Notes: a model not told the origin generated them from the sequence alone. A DNA stretch of 64,000 nt from Selenomonas sp. GACV-9 (GCA_900116485.1 FPAX01000009.1:1-64000); one strand, 5' to 3'. Shown: positions 7,530-18,137, numbered from the stretch's first letter. Numbers and translations: made by a program.

Positions 7530-8627
7530 ATGGATTCCGAAGATAGATATTATCTAGCGGCACTAGTACGCACACCAGGTGTGGGCAGCCGGTTGCTGCA
7601 GCAGCTGCTGGCACATTTCACGTCAGCACGGGCAGTCTGGGAGGCTGATGGAGAGACGCTCGTTTCTCGAGGCGGCTTGTCATCTGGGCAGGCACAGCGC
7701 TTGGCCGTGTTTTGCCGTCAGCAGCCGTCGCTGCCAGAGCAGCTGGCAGCTGCCTGCCGGCAGGCGGCTGTGCAGCTGTGTACGATCTGGCAGAAAGATT
7801 ACCCTAATATATTGAAGGAAATCTTCGATCCGCCGATGGTCTTGTTCTATCGGGGAACGTTGCAACCGCAGGCTGCACGCGTTGCTATGGTAGGATCCCG
7901 CCGCTTTACGCCGTATGGCGAAGGGATTGCCCTGGAGTTTGGGGAACGTTTGGCGGCGGCAGGCCTTACGCTGGTAAGCGGCGCTGCTCGTGGTATCGAT
8001 ACCGCTTCCCATAGAGGCGCACTCAAAGGCGGCCGCACGGTTGCCGTGCTGGGCTGTGGGGCAGATGTCGTCTATCCGCCTGAGAACCGGCGGCTGCTCG
8101 CGCAGATCATTGATGCGGGGGGAGCCGTCATCTCAGAGTATGGCCCTGGTACCCAGCCCCTGCCGGCTTTCTTTCCGGCGCGCAATCGCATCATCAGCGG
8201 ATTATCCCAGGGGACTGTCGTTATCGAGGCAGCCAGCCGCTCGGGATCGCTGATCACGGCAGAACTGGCTTTATCTGAAGGACGCGATGTATTTGCTGTT
8301 CCTGGCAGCATCTATTCGCCGACGAGTCAGGGGTGCAACCGGCTGATCCAGCAGGGGGCAAAACTCGTGCAGGGGCCTGGGGATATCCTTGAAGAGTACG
8401 GGCTGGCAGTGCCGCCTAAGAAGAAAACGACACGGGAATTTACGCCTGAGGAGCGTCAGGTCTGGCAGGTCCTCTCCTTTGAGCGCCCGTTGTCCATGGA
8501 TGAGATCATCCAGAGCCTGCCGGATGGTGAAATGTCGAATCTGGCCTTTATCCTTTTGCAGATGGAACTAAAAGGCCTTGTTATAGAGAATGAGCTGCAT
8601 GCCTATCGGCGTGCTGAGAGGGAGTGA
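7530..8627 (+). CDS. dprA: DNA-processing protein DprA
   Basis: It loads RecA on incoming single-stranded DNA during transformation. After an N-terminal helical domain (about 1-70), the Rossmann-like DprA fold shows MVGSRRFTPYG, the core VSGAARGIDTASHRGAL, GGRTVAVLGCGADVVYPPEN and FFPARNRIISGLSQGTVVIEA, then GSLITAELALSEGRDVFAVPGS. A C-terminal winged-helix (about 300-365) closes it. The ATG at 7530 with TAAGGAT upstream is preferred over one at 7503, which coincides with the predicted transcript start. It leads an operon with topA 4 nt downstream, as in many Firmicutes. Confidence 0.94.
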   Translation: MDSEDRYYLAALVRTPGVGSRLLQQLLAHFTSARAVWEADGETLVSRGGLSSGQAQRLAVFCRQQPSLPEQLAAACRQAAVQLCTIWQKDYPNILKEIFDPPMVLFYRGTLQPQAARVAMVGSRRFTPYGEGIALEFGERLAAAGLTLVSGAARGIDTASHRGALKGGRTVAVLGCGADVVYPPENRRLLAQIIDAGGAVISEYGPGTQPLPAFFPARNRIISGLSQGTVVIEAASRSGSLITAELALSEGRDVFAVPGSIYSPTSQGCNRLIQQGAKLVQGPGDILEEYGLAVPPKKKTTREFTPEERQVWQVLSFERPLSMDEIIQSLPDGEMSNLAFILLQMELKGLVIENELHAYRRAERE

Positions 8628-8631
8628 AGGT

Positions 8632-10857
8632 TTGGCTGCAGCAGCAACGAAAACCAAAACGAAAGCAAAGACGAAAGCTAAGGTCAAGAAAACCCTGGTT
8701 ATCGTGGAGTCGCCAGCCAAGGCGAAAACCATTGAGAAGTATTTGGGACGCAAATATATGGTACGCGCATCGATGGGGCATCTGCGCGATTTGCCGAAGA
8801 GTCAGTTCGGCATAGATGTGGAGAATGAGTTTGAGCCGAAATACATCAATATCCGCGGCAAGGGCGATCTCATCAAGGCCTTGAAGAAGGACGCCAAGAA
8901 TGCCGATAAAGTCTATCTGGCAAGCGACCCTGATCGCGAGGGCGAGGCGATTGCCTGGCATCTGTCGTATATCCTGGGGCTGAATCCTGAGGAAGACTGC
9001 CGTATCGTATTCAATGAGATCACCAAACCAGCAATCCAGGATGCTGTCAAGCATCCACGGGCCATCAATATCGATCAGGTTGATGCACAGCAGGCCCGTC
9101 GCATGCTCGACCGCATCGTGGGCTATAAGCTGTCGCCGCTCCTTTGGCGCAAGGTGCGCAAGGGACTTTCGGCCGGGCGCGTACAGTCGGTTACTGTCAA
9201 GCTGATCTGTGACCGGGAAAAGGAAATACAGGCGTTTGACTCGGTGGAGTACTGGACGGTTGGCCTCAAGCTGCGCAAGGATAAATCGGCCATGTTCGAT
9301 GCAGAGCTCACCCATGTGGACGGCCAGAAACTCGAATTGCATAACGAAAAGGAAACCAATGAACTGCTGGCGGATTTTGACAAGCAGCAGCTTACGGTAG
9401 ACTCTGTCAAGAAGAGTGAGCGCCGCCGCAAGCCGGCAGCTCCGTTTACGACGAGCTCTTTGCAGCAGGATGCTGCCCGCAAGCTCGGCTTCACGTCGCG
9501 CAAGACGATGATGCTGGCGCAGCAGCTCTATGAAGGTATCGAGCTGGGCCGTCATGGCGCAACTGGTCTCATCACGTATATGCGTACGGATTCCACGCGC
9601 CTGTCGGATCTGGCCCAGGATGAGGCCCGCAACTATATCAGCGAACAGTTTGGTGAGGCGTACATCCCTGCCAAGCCGAATGTCTATGCCGCTGGCAAGA
9701 AGGCTCAGGACGCACATGAGGCCATCCGTCCGACGGATGTCAACCTGACGCCGGAGACACTCGAGAAGTTCCTGAACAAGGACCAGCTCAAACTCTATAC
9801 GCTGATCTGGCAACGCTTCACGGCGAGCCAGATGACACCGGCTGTCTATGATACGATGAGCATCAGCATCAAGGCGGGGCAGCGATACACGGTACGTGCT
9901 GCCGGCTCCAAGCTCAAATTTGCCGGTTTTACGGCTGTCTATGCCGGTGCAGATACGACGAAGAAGGAAAAAGACGTCGTATTGCCGGAGATTGCTGAAG
10001 GCGACGTGCTGACTACGGCCAAGACGCTGCCGCAGCAGCATTTCACCGAGCCGCCACCACGCTACAACGATGCCTCGCTCGTCAAGACGCTGGAGGAAAA
10101 GGAAATCGGACGTCCGAGTACGTATGCACCGATCATCGAGACAATCCAGGCACGCGGCTATGTGCAGCGCATCGACAAGCATTTCCAGCCGACGGAACTC
10201 GGCTTTGTCGTCGTCGATATGCTTGAGGAGTATTTCAAGAACATCGTTGATGTCAAGTTCACGGCCAATCTGGAAAATGAGCTCGATGAAATTGCCGAGG
10301 GCAAGGTCAAGAAGAACAATCTGCTCAGGGAGTTCTATGATCCCTTTGAAGAGACGCTCGAAAAAGCGGATGAGGCCATCGGTCATGTGGAGCTGCCGGT
10401 CGAGGTATCAGATGTGCAGTGTGAGCGCTGCGGCCGCATGATGGTCGTCAAACAGGGCCGTTTCGGCAAGTTCCTGGCCTGCCCCGGCTTCCCTGAGTGC
10501 CGCAATACGAAGCCGCTGCTCGTGGATACGGGGGTCAAGTGCCCGAAATGCGGCGGTGCCATCGTGGAGCGCAAGACGCGCCGCGGCCGTAACTTCTATG
10601 GCTGCAAGAATTATCCCGAGTGTGACTATACGACCTGGGATCAGCCACAGCAAGAGAAGTGCCCGGAATGCGGAGCCTTCATGCTCAAGCATCATTATAA
10701 GAATGGCCGTGCGTTGCTCTACTGCAGCAACGATGACTGCAAGACGCGCATCGACCATCCCATCAACAAGGAATTAGAGAAAATGCGCCAGCGTGCGGAG
10801 GCCAAGAAAGCCCGAGAGGCAGAAAAGGCTGCGCAGGCGGCGAATGAGGAAAAATAA
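8632..10857 (+). CDS. topA: DNA topoisomerase I
   Basis: A type IA enzyme that relaxes negative supercoils. A Lys-rich N-terminal tail (residues 2-18) precedes the TOPRIM domain with [17 protein letters not shown] and the metal triad [13 protein letters not shown]. The active-site Tyr316 is in [14 protein letters not shown]. The C-terminus holds three Cys4 zinc ribbons: CERCG...CPGFPEC, CPKCG...CKNYPEC and CPECG...CSNDDC. Total 741 residues. TTG 8632 is the start, 4 nt after dprA, with GGGAG and AAGG upstream; longer in-frame starts lie inside dprA. Confidence 0.96.
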   Translation: MAAAATKTKTKAKTKAKVKKTLVIVESPAKAKTIEKYLGRKYMVRASMGHLRDLPKSQFGIDVENEFEPKYINIRGKGDLIKALKKDAKNADKVYLASDPDREGEAIAWHLSYILGLNPEEDCRIVFNEITKPAIQDAVKHPRAINIDQVDAQQARRMLDRIVGYKLSPLLWRKVRKGLSAGRVQSVTVKLICDREKEIQAFDSVEYWTVGLKLRKDKSAMFDAELTHVDGQKLELHNEKETNELLADFDKQQLTVDSVKKSERRRKPAAPFTTSSLQQDAARKLGFTSRKTMMLAQQLYEGIELGRHGATGLITYMRTDSTRLSDLAQDEARNYISEQFGEAYIPAKPNVYAAGKKAQDAHEAIRPTDVNLTPETLEKFLNKDQLKLYTLIWQRFTASQMTPAVYDTMSISIKAGQRYTVRAAGSKLKFAGFTAVYAGADTTKKEKDVVLPEIAEGDVLTTAKTLPQQHFTEPPPRYNDASLVKTLEEKEIGRPSTYAPIIETIQARGYVQRIDKHFQPTELGFVVVDMLEEYFKNIVDVKFTANLENELDEIAEGKVKKNNLLREFYDPFEETLEKADEAIGHVELPVEVSDVQCERCGRMMVVKQGRFGKFLACPGFPECRNTKPLLVDTGVKCPKCGGAIVERKTRRGRNFYGCKNYPECDYTTWDQPQQEKCPECGAFMLKHHYKNGRALLYCSNDDCKTRIDHPINKELEKMRQRAEAKKAREAEKAAQAANEEK

Positions 10858-10859
10858 AC

Positions 10860-12194
10860 GTGGAAAAAGTTATTATCGTGGGAGCCGGTCTGGCCGGTTC
10901 GGAGGCCGCCTGGCAGGCGGCTGAGCTTGGCGCTGAGGTCACGTTGTACGAGATGCGCCCCGAAAAGTCAACGCCGGCCCATAAGACGGCTGGCTTTGCT
11001 GAGCTTGTCTGCAGCAATTCGCTGCGCGGGGCTGGCCTTGAAAACGCAGTCGGCGTGCTCAAAGAGGAGATGCGCCGACTGGGCTCCATCATCATGGAGG
11101 CTGCCGATGCGACAAAGGTGCCGGCGGGCGGGGCGCTGGCTGTTGACCGCCACGGGTTCAGCGACTATGTGACGAAGAAGGTCACGGAGCATCCGCACAT
11201 CACGGTTATCCATGAAGAACTTGAAGCTATCCCGCTGGCAGAGGATGCGATTACGGTCGTGGCCAGTGGGCCGCTGACAGCCGGCAAGCTCGCTGAGGAC
11301 ATCGCTGCCCGTACTGGCAACGATTCGCTGTATTTCTATGATGCGGCAGCGCCAATCGTCAGCATCGATTCAGTGGATATGAGCAAGGCTTACCGTGCCT
11401 CCCGCTATGGCAAGGGAGAGGCAGCCTATATCAACTGTCCGATGACGAAAGAAGAATATGAGGCGTTCTGGACTGAGCTTGTCCATGCGGAAAAGGCACC
11501 GACCAAGGATTTTGAGAAGGAGAAATTCTTTGAGGGCTGCATGCCGGTTGAGGTCATGGCAAGCCGAGGCAAGGACACGCTGCTCTATGGTCCGCTGAAA
11601 CCTGTCGGGCTTGAGCACCCTGAGACAGGCGTGCGGCCGCACGCTGTCGTTCAGCTGCGCCAGGATAATGCCAGTGCAACGCTCTACAATATCGTCGGTT
11701 TTCAGACCCATCTCAAATGGCCGGAACAGCGCCGTGTGTTTGGCATAATCCCGGGGCTCGAGAATGCTGAGTTCCTGCGCTACGGTGTCATGCACCGCAA
11801 TACGTTCCTGAATTCACCGCAGCATATGCGCGCAACGTTGCAGTTGCGCGGTGAGGATAATCTGCTGTTTGCCGGTCAGATGACGGGGGTTGAAGGCTAT
11901 ATCGAGTCCGCATCATCGGGACTCATCGCCGGTGTCAATGCTGCACGCCTGGCTATGGGCAAGGAGCCTTTGGTATTCCCGGAGGAAAGCTGCCATGGTG
12001 CACTTTGTCATTACATCACGACCAGTGAGGCAAAGCATTTCCAGCCGATGAATGTCAATTTCGGCATCCTGCCGGAGATTGATATGCGCAATGAGAACGG
12101 CAAATACATCAAGGACAAGAAGCTCAAGAAACAGCGGCTGGCCGAGCGGGCGCTGGCTGCTATCGAAACGTTCAAAGCAAAGATTGGAGAATGA
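10860..12194 (+). CDS. trmFO: methylenetetrahydrofolate-tRNA (uracil-5-)-methyltransferase TrmFO
   Basis: A folate- and FAD-dependent enzyme that makes ribothymidine at position 54 of tRNA. The N-terminal dinucleotide fold [17 protein letters not shown] and the family motif [25 protein letters not shown] are clear, as is the [19 protein letters not shown] block near the C-terminus. The 444-residue length fits. It starts at GTG 10860, 2 nt after the topA stop, with GAGGA 9 nt upstream inside topA. topA-trmFO is a conserved Firmicutes pair. Confidence 0.96.
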   Translation: MEKVIIVGAGLAGSEAAWQAAELGAEVTLYEMRPEKSTPAHKTAGFAELVCSNSLRGAGLENAVGVLKEEMRRLGSIIMEAADATKVPAGGALAVDRHGFSDYVTKKVTEHPHITVIHEELEAIPLAEDAITVVASGPLTAGKLAEDIAARTGNDSLYFYDAAAPIVSIDSVDMSKAYRASRYGKGEAAYINCPMTKEEYEAFWTELVHAEKAPTKDFEKEKFFEGCMPVEVMASRGKDTLLYGPLKPVGLEHPETGVRPHAVVQLRQDNASATLYNIVGFQTHLKWPEQRRVFGIIPGLENAEFLRYGVMHRNTFLNSPQHMRATLQLRGEDNLLFAGQMTGVEGYIESASSGLIAGVNAARLAMGKEPLVFPEESCHGALCHYITTSEAKHFQPMNVNFGILPEIDMRNENGKYIKDKKLKKQRLAERALAAIETFKAKIGE

Positions 12195-12198
12195 CGCA

Positions 12199-12741
12199 AT
12201 GGAGACACAATTTCATGCAACGACAATCTGTGCCGTACGCAAGAACGGCAAGACAGCTATTGCTGGTGACGGACAGGTAACGTTTGGCGAGCACACGATC
12301 ATGAAGGCGAATGCCCGCAAGGTGCGCCGCCTCTATCATAACAAGATCCTGGCTGGCTTTGCTGGCTCCGTGGCGGATGCCTTCACGCTATTCGAGAAAT
12401 TCGAGGCAAAACTCGAGTCATATAATGGCAATCTGCAGCGGGCGGCTGTTGAATTGGCCAAGGAGTGGCGTACGGACAAGGTGCTGCGCAAGCTGGAGGC
12501 ACTGCTGCTCGTGGCGGATCACGATACGATGCTGATGCTTTCGGGCAATGGCGAGGTCATTGAGCCGGATGGCGATGTGGCGGCAATCGGATCGGGCGGC
12601 TTCTACGCGCTTTCAGCTGGCCGTGCCATGGTCAAGCATACGGAGATGAGCGCTGGCGATATCGCCAAGGAGGCACTGTCGATCGCGGCAGATATTTGTG
12701 TTTATACGAACCATAACATCAAGGTGGAGGAACTGGACTAA
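12199..12741 (+). CDS. hslV: ATP-dependent protease subunit HslV (ClpQ)
   Basis: The threonine peptidase ring of the HslUV protease. The ATG at 12199 gives a short propeptide, then the catalytic Thr8 in [11 protein letters not shown], as in Bacillus ClpQ, followed by [15 protein letters not shown]. 180 residues. GGAGA lies upstream at the trmFO end. An open frame runs further back into trmFO but is only the overlapping frame of that gene. The stop overlaps the hslU start. Confidence 0.96.
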   Translation: METQFHATTICAVRKNGKTAIAGDGQVTFGEHTIMKANARKVRRLYHNKILAGFAGSVADAFTLFEKFEAKLESYNGNLQRAAVELAKEWRTDKVLRKLEALLLVADHDTMLMLSGNGEVIEPDGDVAAIGSGGFYALSAGRAMVKHTEMSAGDIAKEALSIAADICVYTNHNIKVEELD

Positions 12742-14132
12742 TGAAGGAAATCGGCGTAAATGAACAGACTCCGCGTCAGATCGTCGAGGAGCTCAATAAA
12801 TATATCGTTGGTCAGGATGAGGCTAAGCGTTCTGTAGCTATTGCCCTGCGCAATCGTTGGCGCAGCCGTCAGTTATCTGACGATATGCAGGAAGAGGTCA
12901 TTCCGAAGAATATCCTGATGATCGGTTCTACTGGTGTCGGCAAGACAGAAATTGCCCGTCGGCTGGCCAAGCTGGTCAATGCGCCGTTCATCAAGGTGGA
13001 GGCAACGAAATTCACCGAGGTTGGCTATGTGGGCCGCGATGTCGAATCCATCGTGCGCGACCTCGCGGAGACAGCGGTGCGCATGGTGCGTCAGCAGCGT
13101 CTGGATTCGGTGCAGGACAAGGCTGCTGAGCTGGCTGAGGAGCGCATCCTCGACGTGTTCGTACCTGAGCCCCGCAAAGCCCAGAGTCCGCTGGGCCGCC
13201 TGTTTGGCACCGATAGCGAAGAAAAGACTGAGGAGCAGCCTGAGCCTAAGTATCAGGCGGGCCGTGACTGGGTGCGCAAGCGTCTCAAGAATGGCGAACT
13301 TGAGCAGGAAACTATCGAAATCGATGTCGAGGAAGCTGGTAAGCCCATGGTCGGCATGTTTGCTGGATCAAGTCTCGAGGGGATGGGCGATAACCTGCAG
13401 GATATGATCGGCAATCTCATGCCCAAGCGTCATAAGAAACGCAAGGTAACAGTTGAGCAGGCCCGCAAGATCTTCACGCAGGAAGAGGCAGGCAAGCTTA
13501 TCGACATGGACGCTGTAGCTGATGAGGCGATAAAGGTTGCTGAGCACAGCGGCATTGTGTTCCTCGATGAGATCGACAAAGTGGCTGTGAAGGGCAATTC
13601 TTCGGGGGCTGATGTTTCCCGCGAGGGTGTGCAGCGCGATATCCTGCCAATCGTTGAAGGCTCGACAGTCATGACGAAATATGGCCCGCTGAAGACGGAC
13701 CATGTGCTGTTCATTGCTGCTGGTGCGTTCCATATGGCAAAACCCTCGGACCTTATTCCGGAGCTGCAGGGACGTTTTCCGATTCGCGTCGAGTTGAAAT
13801 CCCTGCGCAAGGAAGACTTTGAGAAGATCCTTACGGAACCGCGCAATGCACTGCTGAAGCAGTATGAGGCATTACTTGCGACGGAAGATGTGAAGATCGT
13901 GTTCCAGCCGGATGCGATTTCCCGTTTGGCCCAGCTGGCCTGCGATGTCAACGAGCAGGCTGAGGATATCGGCGCTCGCCGCCTGCACACCCTGCTGGAA
14001 AAACTGCTGGAGGAAATCAGCTTCACGGCACCGGAACTTGCCGAAAAGGAAATCATCATTGATGCCGCTTATGTGGATAAGCAGCTGTCGGATATTGTCG
14101 TGAACCGCGATCTGTCCCAGTTTATCCTCTGA
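12741..14132 (+). CDS. hslU: ATP-dependent protease ATPase subunit HslU (ClpY)
   Basis: The AAA+ unfoldase partner of HslV. N-terminal [21 protein letters not shown], Walker [17 protein letters not shown], the pore loop GYVGRD, an inserted I-domain (about 110-240), Walker [13 protein letters not shown] and the C-terminal sensor-2 [12 protein letters not shown] are all visible. 463 residues. The start overlaps the hslV stop by one base (TAATG), so the two subunits are translationally coupled. codY follows after a 159-nt gap with its own promoter. Confidence 0.97.
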   Translation: MKEIGVNEQTPRQIVEELNKYIVGQDEAKRSVAIALRNRWRSRQLSDDMQEEVIPKNILMIGSTGVGKTEIARRLAKLVNAPFIKVEATKFTEVGYVGRDVESIVRDLAETAVRMVRQQRLDSVQDKAAELAEERILDVFVPEPRKAQSPLGRLFGTDSEEKTEEQPEPKYQAGRDWVRKRLKNGELEQETIEIDVEEAGKPMVGMFAGSSLEGMGDNLQDMIGNLMPKRHKKRKVTVEQARKIFTQEEAGKLIDMDAVADEAIKVAEHSGIVFLDEIDKVAVKGNSSGADVSREGVQRDILPIVEGSTVMTKYGPLKTDHVLFIAAGAFHMAKPSDLIPELQGRFPIRVELKSLRKEDFEKILTEPRNALLKQYEALLATEDVKIVFQPDAISRLAQLACDVNEQAEDIGARRLHTLLEKLLEEISFTAPELAEKEIIIDAAYVDKQLSDIVVNRDLSQFIL

Positions 14133-14149
14133 ATGGGCACATCCTGTCA

Positions 14150-14164
14150 AATATTTCGAAAATT
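14150..14164. promoter_or_regulatory. codY: CodY-box-like site 1
   Basis: AATATTTCGAAAATT matches the published CodY box AATTTTCWGAAAATT at 12 of 15 positions. It lies upstream of the proposed codY promoter. Confidence 0.5.
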
Positions 14165-14192
14165 TAATTAAAAATATTGTTCAACATCTATG

Positions 14193-14226
14193 ATTATTTT
14201 GAAAAATGTGATAAGATAATTATAGT
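14193..14226 (+). promoter_or_regulatory. codY: codY promoter with overlapping CodY-like site 2
   Basis: Proposed -35 TTGAAA (14199-14204), 16-nt spacer, -10 TATAGT (14221-14226). ATTATTTTGAAAAAT at 14193-14207 matches the CodY box at 11 of 15 positions and covers the -35, suggesting autorepression. Confidence 0.45.
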
Positions 14227-14291
14227 TATAATCAGGCTGATTTATAGCCCGAGGAAGAATAGCGGAATATTTGAAAAAGGAGAAAGCTTAA

Positions 14292-15068
14292 ATGGAATCA
14301 TTACTGAAAAAAACCAGAAAGATCAATCAGCTGCTGCAGCGTTCGGAAAATGTCGAATATGATGGTATTTCCCGTGTACTCAGCAATGTCCTTGGGGCGA
14401 ATGTCTATATCACGAACCGCAAGGGGAAGATTTTCGGTTATGCTTTCATCGATGACTTCGAATGCGATCTCATGGTCGACAAGGTCATCAACCAGGGTGA
14501 GTTCCCGAAGCACTATGTGAGCTGGCTCATGCGCATGGATGAGACGAATGCCAATCTGCGTTCCAAATCTGGCATGTGTGCTTACGAAGAGAATACGAAG
14601 TGCATGTTCAATGGCAAAAACACGACCATCGTTCCAATCTATGGTGTCGGCGAGCGCATCGGCACGCTGATCGTTGCCAAGTATGACGAAGAGTTTACGG
14701 ATGATGACCTGCTGCTCTGCGAGTATGGTGCTACGGTAGTTGGTATGGAAATGCTGCGTGACCATGCCGAGAAGATTGAGATTGAGGCGCGCAAGAAGGC
14801 TACGGTCCAGATCGCACTTGAAACGCTGTCGTTCTCGGAGCGCAAGGCGGCGTTCGCTATCCTTTCGGCTCTGCAGGATACGGAAGGCCTGCTCGTGGCA
14901 TCGAAGATTGCTGATGAGGTCAAGATCACGCGCTCGGTTATCGTCAACGCGCTGCGCAAGTTCGAATCGGCAGGCGTCATCGAGTCGAGATCGCTGGGCA
15001 TGAAGGGCACGTATATCAAGGTGCTCAACGAGTACCTGCTCGATGGAGTGCGTAAATTGAAGGATTGA
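14292..15068 (+). CDS. codY: GTP- and branched-chain-amino-acid-sensing repressor CodY
   Basis: A global regulator that represses nutrient-limitation genes (in Bacillus also the fla/che operon) when GTP and isoleucine/valine are high. 258 residues: an N-terminal GAF ligand domain (about 1-155, SRVLSNVLGANVYITNRKGKIFGY) and a C-terminal winged HTH (VASKIADEVKITRSVIVNALRK). AAGGAGAAAG lies before the ATG. Its place between hslU and flgB is exactly that in Bacillus. Confidence 0.97.
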   Translation: MESLLKKTRKINQLLQRSENVEYDGISRVLSNVLGANVYITNRKGKIFGYAFIDDFECDLMVDKVINQGEFPKHYVSWLMRMDETNANLRSKSGMCAYEENTKCMFNGKNTTIVPIYGVGERIGTLIVAKYDEEFTDDDLLLCEYGATVVGMEMLRDHAEKIEIEARKKATVQIALETLSFSERKAAFAILSALQDTEGLLVASKIADEVKITRSVIVNALRKFESAGVIESRSLGMKGTYIKVLNEYLLDGVRKLKD

Positions 15069-15084
15069 ACATTCTGCTTATTAT

Positions 15085-15114
15085 AGCTGGCACCATTTCG
15101 TGCCAGCTTTTTTC
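15085..15114 (+). terminator. codY terminator
   Basis: AGCTGGCAC (15085-15093) pairs with GTGCCAGCT (15100-15108) over a 6-nt loop, followed by a run of T. It separates codY from the flagellar run, so flgB should have its own promoter in 15115-15250. That stretch is AT-rich; the only candidates are weak (for example TAAA at 15202, then 15 nt, then GCCGGACG at 15221, half a sigma-28 site). Confidence 0.85.
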
Positions 15115-15260
15115 GTTCCTGAAAAAAATTACACAGGGTATCTTCTAAAAAAGAGAAAAAAATGATAAACTTTAAAGGAATTGCAGGCATTATGTAGAAA
15201 ATAAATAAAAGGTAACTATAGCCGGACGGAAAATATGAAAGAAAGGATGTGATTCCGGAA

Positions 15261-15683
15261 ATGCTGGAACAGATCGTGAACTCGTCGAACTTCGATTATC
15301 TGGGCCGGGGCCTGGCGGCGGCGACGATGCGCCATGAAGTCATCAGCAACAACATTGCCAATGTGAATACGCCGAACTTCAAGCGAAGTGCGGTGAATTT
15401 TGAGGACCTGCTGGCAAAGGAACTGCATCTGGACAATGACGGCAGAAGACTGAACATGGTAAGGACGCATGACCGTCATTTGCCGATGGCCTTGCCAGGC
15501 AAGGCGCAGGCTGTCATCGAAGAAGACGGAACGACGACGATGCGCGTCGATAACAACAATGTGGATATCGATATCGAGATGGCAGGGCTGGCGAAGAATC
15601 AGCTCTACTACAATGCGATGACCACAGAGCTCGGCAGCTTCATCACGAAGATGAAGAATGTCATCACAAGCGGCCAGAGCTGA
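15261..15683 (+). CDS. flgB: flagellar proximal rod protein FlgB
   Basis: Forms the cell-proximal rod of the flagellar shaft after type III export. It has the rod-family N-terminal signature RHEVISNNIANVNTPNFKRSAVNFEDLL. 140 residues. The ATG at 15261 is chosen because AAAGGATGTGAT (15242-15253, one mismatch to the anti-SD complement) ends 7 nt before it; an in-frame GTG at 15249 lies inside that site. First gene of the fla/che run. Confidence 0.95.
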   Translation: MLEQIVNSSNFDYLGRGLAAATMRHEVISNNIANVNTPNFKRSAVNFEDLLAKELHLDNDGRRLNMVRTHDRHLPMALPGKAQAVIEEDGTTTMRVDNNNVDIDIEMAGLAKNQLYYNAMTTELGSFITKMKNVITSGQS

Positions 15684-15714
15684 TGAAGGATCAGGGATAT
15701 AGAGGAGATAACTT

Positions 15715-16161
15715 ATGAGCATGTTCTTAGGAATTGATGCGGCAGCGTCGGGCCTCACGGCTGAACGCCTGCGCATGGACGTCATTTCCAACAATATTGC
15801 CAATGCTAATACGACTAGGACTCAGGAAGGCGGTGCTTATCACCGCCGTTATGTAGTCTTTGAGCCCCGTATGAAGGGAAACAACAGCTTTTCGAGTTTC
15901 CTGCAGAAATCGGTCAACAAGCTGGAGGCTGGTGACGGCGTGCGGGCTATTGGCATTCAGGCAGATGATACGCAGGGCCCGCTTGTCTACGATCCGGGAC
16001 ATCCGGATGCTAATGCACAGGGGTATGTGGAGCGTCCTAATGTCAATATCGTTGCCGAGATGGTCGATATGATCACAGCATCGCGTGCCTATGAGGCGAA
16101 TACGACGACCATCAATGCGGCCAAGTCCATGGTGACGAAAGCCCTGGATATGGGCAAGTAA
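15715..16161 (+). CDS. flgC: flagellar proximal rod protein FlgC
   Basis: Second proximal rod subunit. The N-terminal motif ERLRMDVISNNIANANTTRT and C-terminal helix NVNIVAEMVDMITASRAYEANTTTIN-type sequence (seen as VDMITASRAYEANTT) are diagnostic of axial proteins. 148 residues. AGAGGAG precedes the ATG by 7 nt. Confidence 0.96.
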   Translation: MSMFLGIDAAASGLTAERLRMDVISNNIANANTTRTQEGGAYHRRYVVFEPRMKGNNSFSSFLQKSVNKLEAGDGVRAIGIQADDTQGPLVYDPGHPDANAQGYVERPNVNIVAEMVDMITASRAYEANTTTINAAKSMVTKALDMGK

Positions 16162-16198
16162 GCGCAATCATAGTTGTTTTTATTGAAAGGGTAAAGAT

Positions 16199-16501
16199 AT
16201 GGAGATAGCAGCATTGCAGATGACTCCGGTGTCCATGCATGCGGACAGTCATCTGGGCGAAACACAGCCTAAGAAAGAAGTCAAGGGCTTTGGCGAATAT
16301 CTGACGGATGCCTTGAAAAAGACGAATGAACTTCAGCTGGAGTCTGACCGTGAAAATGCGCTGTTGGCAGCCGGTCAGATCGATGATGTCGCGCAGGTGG
16401 TCATTGCCAGCCAAAAAGCTGACATTGCCCTGCAGCTTACCCTTCAGCTGCGCAACCGTGCGGTTTCCGCTTATCAGGAAATCATGCGCATGCAGGTATG
16501 A
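16199..16501 (+). CDS. fliE: flagellar hook-basal body adaptor FliE
   Basis: Joins the MS ring to the rod. 100 residues, the family length, with the conserved C-terminal half (DDVAQVVIASQKADIALQLT ending in RAVSAYQEIMRMQV) and the F.EYL.DALKKTNELQ stretch in the first half. GAAAGGG lies upstream. It is the third gene in the standard flgB-flgC-fliE order. Confidence 0.95.
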   Translation: MEIAALQMTPVSMHADSHLGETQPKKEVKGFGEYLTDALKKTNELQLESDRENALLAAGQIDDVAQVVIASQKADIALQLTLQLRNRAVSAYQEIMRMQV

Positions 16502-16547
16502 TGACACAGTATAGATGATATAGAATTGACTTGAAGGGATTGAGATC

Positions 16548-18137
16548 ATGGGAGATTGGAAAGAGCGGTACGAGAACCTGTGGGCCAGGTTCAGTAAACG
16601 CCAGCGGTATATCATGCTGGGGTCCGCTTTGGCTATTCTCGTTGCTATTATCGGGGTCAGTGCCTGGTATGGCAATAAGCCGGATATGGTTCCATTGTTT
16701 ACCAATATGGAGACAAAGGATGCCGGTGAAGTAGCGGCAAAATTGAAAGAATCGAAAGTTGATTTTGAGGTACAGGAGAATAAGCAGGGAACAACGATTC
16801 TCGTCCCGTCGAAGAATGTGCATAATGTTCGACTGGAATTATCGTCCCAGGGATTGCCGCGTGGCAATAAGGGCTTTGAGATTTTCGATGACAGCAAACT
16901 CGGTGTTACGGAGTTCCAGAATAAGGTAAATTACCTGCAGGCCCTGCAGGGAGAGCTGACGCGTACCATCGAGCAGATCGAAGCCGTTGAGAAGGCGCGT
17001 GTGCATATCGTGCTGCCAGAGGACAGCTTGTACAAGAAAAACGAGAAACCGGCGACTGCTTCGATCATGTTGCATCTCAAGCCGCATGTTGAGCTGAGCA
17101 AGAAGGAAATCAAAGGTATCGTGAACCTGGCTGCTAACAGTATCCAGGGGCTCAAGCCGGAGAATATCACGATCATCGATGATACGGGCAAGATCCTCAA
17201 TGATCCGGATGAAAATGAAGAGAATAGCGTTGGCGCGAAGACGATGACGCAACTCGATATGACCAAGAAGGTTCAGGATAATATCCAGAAGAACATCCAG
17301 TCCTTGCTGGATCAGTCGCTGGGCGAGGGGCGTGCATTTGCACGTGTCAGCGTAGAGCTGGATTTTGATGACCGCACGACGGATAAGCAGACCTTTACGC
17401 CGGTGGTTGATGATTCGGGTATCATCCGCAGCCAGCAGGATCTCAGCGAGAACTACAATGGCACGTCGACGCAGCCAGGTGGTGCGGCTGGTGTCCAGTC
17501 GAATGTACCGGGCTACGTCGCTCAGAATGGCAATGCCAATGCTGAATACGAGAAGAAAGAGTCGACGAAGAACTACGAGATCAACGAGGAGAAATCGAAA
17601 GTCGTAGCTGCACCGGGCTCTATCCGCCGCCTGAATGTTGCGGTCCTCGTCAATGAGGATGTCAATGCGACGCAGCAGGACAGCATCATGCGTACGGTCA
17701 GCAGTGCCGCTGGCATCAATCAGGACCGTGGCGACACGATCTCGGTTGAGCCGCTGCCGTTCAGCACGGAGCTCAGAGACCGCCGTGCTGCTGAAGAACA
17801 GGCTGCTAAGGATAGAGAAGACCGCATCTTCTACATGCAGATCGCAGCCGTGCTGCTGGTACTGGCTTTGATCGTGGCCTATATCATGATGCGCCGCAGA
17901 AAGAAACAGCAGGAACTGGCGGCTCTCGAGGAGCAGAGACGCCTCGAAGAGGAAGAGAAACAGCGTTTGGCTGCCGAAAGAGCAGCTCTTGTGGAGGCCG
18001 GCGAAGTGGGCGAAGAAGAGCTTACCGAAGAAGAACAGCGTCGTCTCACCGAGAAACAGACGCTGCAGCAGCTCATCGATCAGAAACCGGCCGAGGTGGC
18101 TATGCTTATCAAGACTTGGCTTTCGGAGGATGAATAA
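16548..18137 (+). CDS. fliF: flagellar MS-ring protein FliF
   Basis: Builds the MS ring in the inner membrane, the base for rod and C-ring. 529 residues: cytoplasmic start, TM1 (about 24-42), ring-building YscJ-like domains (about 46-220), a long periplasmic beta-collar region, TM2 (about 427-448, IAAVLLVLALIVAYIMM) and an acidic C-terminal tail that binds FliG (ends PAEVAMLIKTWLSEDE). The stop is directly followed by the fliG ATG. Confidence 0.96.
   Translation: MGDWKERYENLWARFSKRQRYIMLGSALAILVAIIGVSAWYGNKPDMVPLFTNMETKDAGEVAAKLKESKVDFEVQENKQGTTILVPSKNVHNVRLELSSQGLPRGNKGFEIFDDSKLGVTEFQNKVNYLQALQGELTRTIEQIEAVEKARVHIVLPEDSLYKKNEKPATASIMLHLKPHVELSKKEIKGIVNLAANSIQGLKPENITIIDDTGKILNDPDENEENSVGAKTMTQLDMTKKVQDNIQKNIQSLLDQSLGEGRAFARVSVELDFDDRTTDKQTFTPVVDDSGIIRSQQDLSENYNGTSTQPGGAAGVQSNVPGYVAQNGNANAEYEKKESTKNYEINEEKSKVVAAPGSIRRLNVAVLVNEDVNATQQDSIMRTVSSAAGINQDRGDTISVEPLPFSTELRDRRAAEEQAAKDREDRIFYMQIAAVLLVLALIVAYIMMRRRKKQQELAALEEQRRLEEEEKQRLAAERAALVEAGEVGEEELTEEEQRRLTEKQTLQQLIDQKPAEVAMLIKTWLSEDE

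Noticed and set aside
8581..10386. 601-codon minus-strand open frame opposite topA
   Set aside because: A shadow of topA codon bias; no ribosome site or recognisable domain, while topA is intact.
12052..12198. N-terminal extension of hslV into trmFO
   Set aside because: The catalytic Thr and family start follow the ATG at 12199; the extension is the shifted frame of trmFO.
15202..15228. Sigma-28 promoter before flgB (TAAA-N15-GCCGGACG)
   Set aside because: Only half of the -10 matches and the CGATA core is missing, so it is not listed as a feature.
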